A stretch of 64,000 nt of DNA from Hansfordia pulvinata (Eukaryota > Ascomycota > Sordariomycetes > Xylariales), in contig BJKQ01000009.1 of NCBI GenBank assembly GCA_006538405.1, positions 940,001 to 1,004,000 of the forward strand, written 5' to 3'. A model generated the notes under the pieces. That model was not told the origin of the DNA and did not search any database. It was given only the letters and a program-made list of their open reading frames with translations. Shown here piece after piece: positions 59,391 through 64,000 of this stretch. Both the position numbers and the translations under genes were made by a program. Position 1 is the first letter of the stretch. Each line of letters opens with the position of its first letter.

Positions 59391-62300
59391 GCCTTGCCTC
59401 GCGGCCCGCGCTGTGGCGGTTCTGATCGAGATCAGCTGGGTTGGCCCCAGCACTCACCACTCTCTCACCGTGCTTTAGCTGGGACGATCCTCTGCACATC
59501 CGGCAGATCTTCTGATCGGTGGCCCCGCGGCCTTGCTCACTCAGCCCAAGGCATCTATCTACCACCGCGCCTGGAAACCCGCTCCTTCAGTTCCGGAATC
59601 TGCCACACCTGCCAGAGGCAAGACGGCAAGACTGTCAGCCGCCCTTGGCCATCGAGTGGCGCAAAGCTGGGATACGACTAGACGGGACAGAAGATGGCTC
59701 TGGCCTAGCAACAGCAAACAGGGTCGGTCCGCTGAACGAACGAGTCTTTGCGTCCATGTCGTGCCGTGGCTGCCTTGCACTACACGCAAGTACGAGTACT
59801 CATCGATGTTGTTCGTAGGTGTAATTACTGGGTAATGTATTCACCTGAACCATCGAGCGAGAGAGAGAGAGAGAGAGACAGAGAAAGAGAGAGAGGCGGT
59901 GACTGATAGGTTGCTTACACAGTACAAGTAGGGCCCAGAGTTCGGCCGGGCATCAGCGAAAAGACGCCCTACCTTGCGTTAGCCAGCTCCTCACACCTCA
60001 GTGGATGAGTCTCTCCCGCCTCTGCCCATCTCCAAGGCCGACGGCCGGGCAAGGTGCGCGCGCCTCGTGCGGGCTCTAGCTGAGTGCAGCTTCGAGGTGG
60101 CGATGTGTCTCCACCGCGACGGCGACGGCGTCAACGCGCCCCCCCAATGCCTCAATCAGCTCGAAGGCGAAAAGAAAAATTAATTAAGAAAAAAGAGGGG
60201 GGCCCGCCTGGGCGAAAGCTGACCTAGGTGAGCGAATACTCGTATGCACACACACACACACACACACACACCACCGACACCGACGCTGCCGGGAGCGGTG
60301 GCAAGACCAAGAATCGCGTGCTTCGAAGCCATGCGGGAGCTACCTTCCCGCGTGCGCGTGCAGGGGGAGAGGCGGGAGAGGCGGCAGGTGCTGTCCAAGG
60401 CCCTGGATCAGTTGGTCCAAGCCAAGCTGGTGCTCTCTCTCTCTCTCTCTCTCTCTTTCTGAGTTTGTCTGTGTAAGACATCAGAAAGCCTTGCTTATGT
60501 GGAGGTTGAGTATATCGCCGACGCCTGTGGGACTCAAGACCGACCGACTCCAAGCCGAGTCGCCGTCCTGAGCCGAGTCAGACCCCTCCCCCCCTTGACC
60601 GCCGTCCGAAGGCGCTGAGCCAGGCAGGTTCTTCAACCGAAGAGAGTTGCCCGAGACGCCCGTAGAGACGAGTCAACCTGGCCAAGGCGGAAGCCCGTCC
60701 GCCCCCTATCCCCTGTCCGCTTCCCGCTCTACCAAGAAACGTTCATCAACTTTGGTAGCCCTCTTTTCCAAGACATTGGCTTTCTTGGAAACGGGTCCTT
60801 GGGCTCGAGCGGTGTGTCCCTCCCACCCCCAATGGAAGCTCCCCCCAGAGCTCGCCCATCTGCTCCTTTTCATGACCCTCCTTTCTTGCAACCATGTCCC
60901 AACGCGACGGCACACAGCTCCCGGCCCCGGCGCCAGGCCAGGGAAAGCGTTCCCAGTGTGTCCGACCCCGCCACCTGCCGCCGCCGGTGCGCCATCGCCA
61001 TCGCCACCGCTCCACCCGCCAAGAAGAAAGTCGCGCGCGCCATGCCTCTCATATCCGTCCCCCCCTGCTTGCACGCGTGGTCTCTTCTCCGGAAGATTTG
61101 CAGGGGAAATAGAGAGAGAGAGAGAGAGAGAGAGAAGAGGACAATGCCAGCTCGGCAACTCGTCGTCCAATGGAAATCCGGCGGGACCCCACGCAAACGA
61201 CAGGCCGAGCGTCGTCAGAAAAGCCACAATCACAACCACGTCAAGGGACACGGGTAGGACGGTGGCGAGAATGGTGTGCTCGCCGTGCGAGTACTTGTAT
61301 TTGGGTGGAATTTCGGAAGCGCGCGAGCGGAACCCCCTCTTCTCCCTTACGAAGAAGCACAATGGCTGTACCTACGTGTACGTGTATGCCTTCCCCTGGT
61401 TGCCAAAAGGTCCCACATGCGATTGCTTGCATACGAGTAGGGCGACATGATGACGAGCGCGCGTCTCTTATCGGTCGTGGGCGGGACGGTTGATCAGTCC
61501 CGCCCTCGGACGCGCGCGCACGTGAAAGAAGAGACAGAGGTGCGAGCGCTCACAGACCGAATCCGCTCCAGAAGGCATGCCCCCCTCTTCCACCCCCTGC
61601 AAGAGGTAGGCCTGTTTCTCGCATCGGTGGCAACACGGGCTGAGTCTGTCTGCCTGCGCGAAGATCTGTGCCCCCCATCCCAAGCAAAAGGCAGGGCTGG
61701 CGTGGGGCCGGTGAGATGGGCTCTATCGTGCGTGATGGGGGCGGGCGCGCGACCGGATCGTCAACGTGATCGGCAGCTCCCCTTGCGCTCCTTACACGCA
61801 TCGCAGCTCGGGTACCTACATGACCTGATAGCACATGGGATGGTGGGATGGTGGGATGGCCTCTCTTGCAGCGCCTTTGCGGCCCGCCTTGATTCGCTTA
61901 CCAAGACAGACTCAGGCGGGCACTGGGGATCGATCAGAAGGTCAATCGATCTTTCGTTGACACACAATATAGCAAGACCCAGGGGTGGGCAGTGCTGCCT
62001 TGGGGCGACGGCTTTGTTGCGGGACTCGTTGCCGACTTGGATGTTCCGAAGGGCCATTATGGTGTGACGTGACAGAGGGCTATGCGTATATCTCTTCGAC
62101 TGAACACACTCTGAAGCAGCCATTTCATAGCTGACCACGGAGCAGAACCTTGAGTTTTCCTTCGTCGTAGAACGGCACAGTTCAAGTGCGCGTTCCCACG
62201 AGGAGCTTGCTTCGAGGACCACCTGCCCGGGGAGTGCCTCCTAGACGAGCTTGCTTGACGAGCCGCGAACCGCGCAAGTGTGAAAATCTGACAAGCGGCA

Positions 62301-64000
62301 TAATTCGCTTGATGGCTCGAATGATGGCATATGCAGCCCCCTTGGAAGGCAGAATGGGGGTAGCAGTTTGTTAGGAACATATCTGTGAGGTCGTGGCACC
62401 AACCCAAAGAGCTCGAAAGAGTTCTTCTACGCGGCTACAAAGAAGTGTTCTGGGCCCTGGCTTGCTGAGAGACCCTAGCATGAACGTAGATGGCCGAGCT
62501 TTTACTCCTACTTCAGATTTTCTTATTTCTCAAAGGTCATTAAAAGTCCCTCCGGAAGATTGAAGGTCCTCCCGGGACAACTGCTTGCCGAGGTGGCTGA
62601 GTGCACCAGAGCAGAGGGCATTCGTGTCATACACGTACGTTTGGAGATGGAGCGAGGCTTCCAATCCATCCATGGTGCTCTCTATCATATTCGGATGCTT
62701 GTTCATGGTCGTTTGGATGGCATGGCTAGAGCATCACGGTGTGAACAAACGAACCAGGTCGCTTCTTCTGAGCAATGGTCACAGCTTAAAGGTGAGCCCT
62801 GGACACCTTGAAGCAACCTGAAGAACCGCAGTAAAGTGAGCGTGGGTTGTGAGAAGAGGCCGCTCTGACAACGGCACTCAAACATGCTCTGTTGTAGATC
62901 TGGGGCAATGATAGAGCAGAGCCGTTTTGATGGTGAGCCAGTGGTCGACTTGAGTGGCCGTTGAGACCGCGGCAGTAATCTACAGCAATTCAGCTCACTA
63001 TAGTGGTTTTTTTTTCGGCATCGCCTCTCTGAAGATACTCGCGTGACTCCGTTGTTGAAGTGAGGCAAGCTTTCTCCTGTCAGAGTAACGGCATTTCGGA
63101 AGGAAGAACCTCGGAGACTATTGAGAATTGAGCATCCAGATTACAGAGGCCTGCTGGCTTACAGAAAACGGTCGCAGTGTCTGCGATTATTTGACACGTC
63201 TACTCGAGTTTCAGGGAAGAGTCCCAATGCCCACTCGTCTTGAGCCATGGAGGAGGTTTGCCCCCACTGGGCCAGGCCTCCATCAATGTTCTTTCGGACA
63301 CGCGAGACGGCGCATGGTATCGCGGCCTGACGAAACACTGCGTCTGCTGCGTATCTGACTTGGGATTCTCAACAGACAAAAGCCGTTGGCTTTTCGCTCA
63401 GCAGGCCCAACGAAGAAGCCCACGAATAAGGCTGCAGGTCTTCCTGGAAAGCTAAGGTAATAAGACCCGGCCGAATCTGGTCTCAGCAGGTCTTTGAGCC
63501 AAGTTGGCGAAGGCCACGGCATTCGAGCTTGAGGAAAACCAAATTGATGGGCTTTCCCAGCAGTAAACAGCAGCGCTGATGGTTGGAAACGGCAGTCTTC
63601 CGTGGCCGCGGCGCCCGGCAGCCACTACGACTCCTTTATTAACTGGAAGGACTCCGTCGCAGTTCAACATGTCCCGGGCCTGTAGCTGGTCAGCTCGAAC
63701 TGGAGAATACGCGGGATACCTTACCAGTGAACGGTTTCAGACCCAAACAACATGTCATGTCGCATCCCCAGCAAGTATCACCTGCCACGCCGCTGACTGA
63801 CGACAGCCGTTGAGACTTACCCGCATATCCGTACCTGGACAGCTCGCGCGTGTCAATACTGTCGCGGGCGGCCACGCACCGCAGCGAATCTCGAGTTCAG
63901 ATTGTTCCACAGCCCTGTGAACCTTCGGATTTTGTTGTGAGGATGAGCATTCGGCTGCCATGAAAAAGCCTACTGATCAATATCCACGTGCATGTGTGAC

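Larger units (their letters stand above)
54848..64000. other. 9.1-kb right-hand region without a convincing gene
   Basis: GC-rich to about 61.7 kb, with many simple repeats: CAGT units at 55289-55312, GA tracts at 59857-59895 and 61109-61137, CA at 60246-60271, CT at 60434-60460, and GGGATGGT units at 61837-61861. TACGAGTA octamers occur at 55346, about 56271, 57430, 57549, 59791, about 60238 and 61432. Long frames such as 58362-59453 (minus) and 60647-61450 (plus) are Arg/Ser/Pro-rich, overlapped by frames on the other strand and without motifs. From 62 kb onward the DNA is less GC-rich, but frames are short. The left end carries the promoter of the small secreted-protein gene. Confidence 0.4.

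Noticed and set aside
58362..59453. A 363-codon minus-strand frame
   Set aside because: GC-driven open frame with Arg/Ser/Gly/Cys bias; it crosses the hairpin and simple-sequence DNA, has no motif, and several other frames are open over it.

Overview
The window is nuclear DNA of a filamentous ascomycete, most likely a member of the Sordariomycetes. Genes carry short introns of about 50-190 nt with GT...CTRAC...AG signals. Products are typical of fungi: pyruvate kinase, NDC80, VPS25, a six-BRCT Brc1/Rtt107-type protein, a Zds1-type protein, a DUF1748 protein and a fungal rhodopsin-like membrane protein. There are no bacterial features such as operons, Shine-Dalgarno sites or CRISPR arrays. The species cannot be told from the sequence alone.

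Layout, left to right. 0.46-2.65 kb (+): coiled-coil protein, possibly Atg28-like. 3.72-4.24 kb (-): tiny four-exon DUF1748 protein. 8.76-10.57 kb (+): pyruvate kinase with a 5'UTR intron and one apparent frameshift. 15.19-16.41 kb (+): secretory-pathway protein with a candidate permuted papain/LRAT-like His...Cys arrangement. 17.6 kb (-): tRNA-Ala(AGC). 18.53-20.09 kb (-): seven-helix rhodopsin-like membrane protein. 27.17-37.35 kb: the one gene-dense block, with an OB-fold-like protein (-), NDC80 (+), VPS25 (+) and Brc1/Rtt107 (-). 44.96-47.89 kb (+): Zds1-type protein. 54.23-54.85 kb (-): small secreted four-cysteine protein. About 45 kb is intergenic. It is GC-rich, dense in microsatellites and homopolymers, and I found no convincing genes in it.

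The genes are independent units rather than a pathway cluster. NDC80, Brc1/Rtt107, Zds1 and perhaps the OB-fold protein all belong to cell-cycle or chromosome biology, but their adjacency may be chance. The exon models were built by hand: each join uses GT/AG ends, keeps the reading frame and restores family motifs.

The most notable observations are: (1) the octamer TACGAGTA/TACTCGTA occurs about 30 times, against roughly 2 expected, almost only between genes; (2) three genes show reading-frame breaks of the same -1 sense, two or three of them beside C runs, which suggests assembly errors; (3) two secretory-pathway proteins of unknown function lie in or beside gene-poor DNA. I found no multi-gene novel system.
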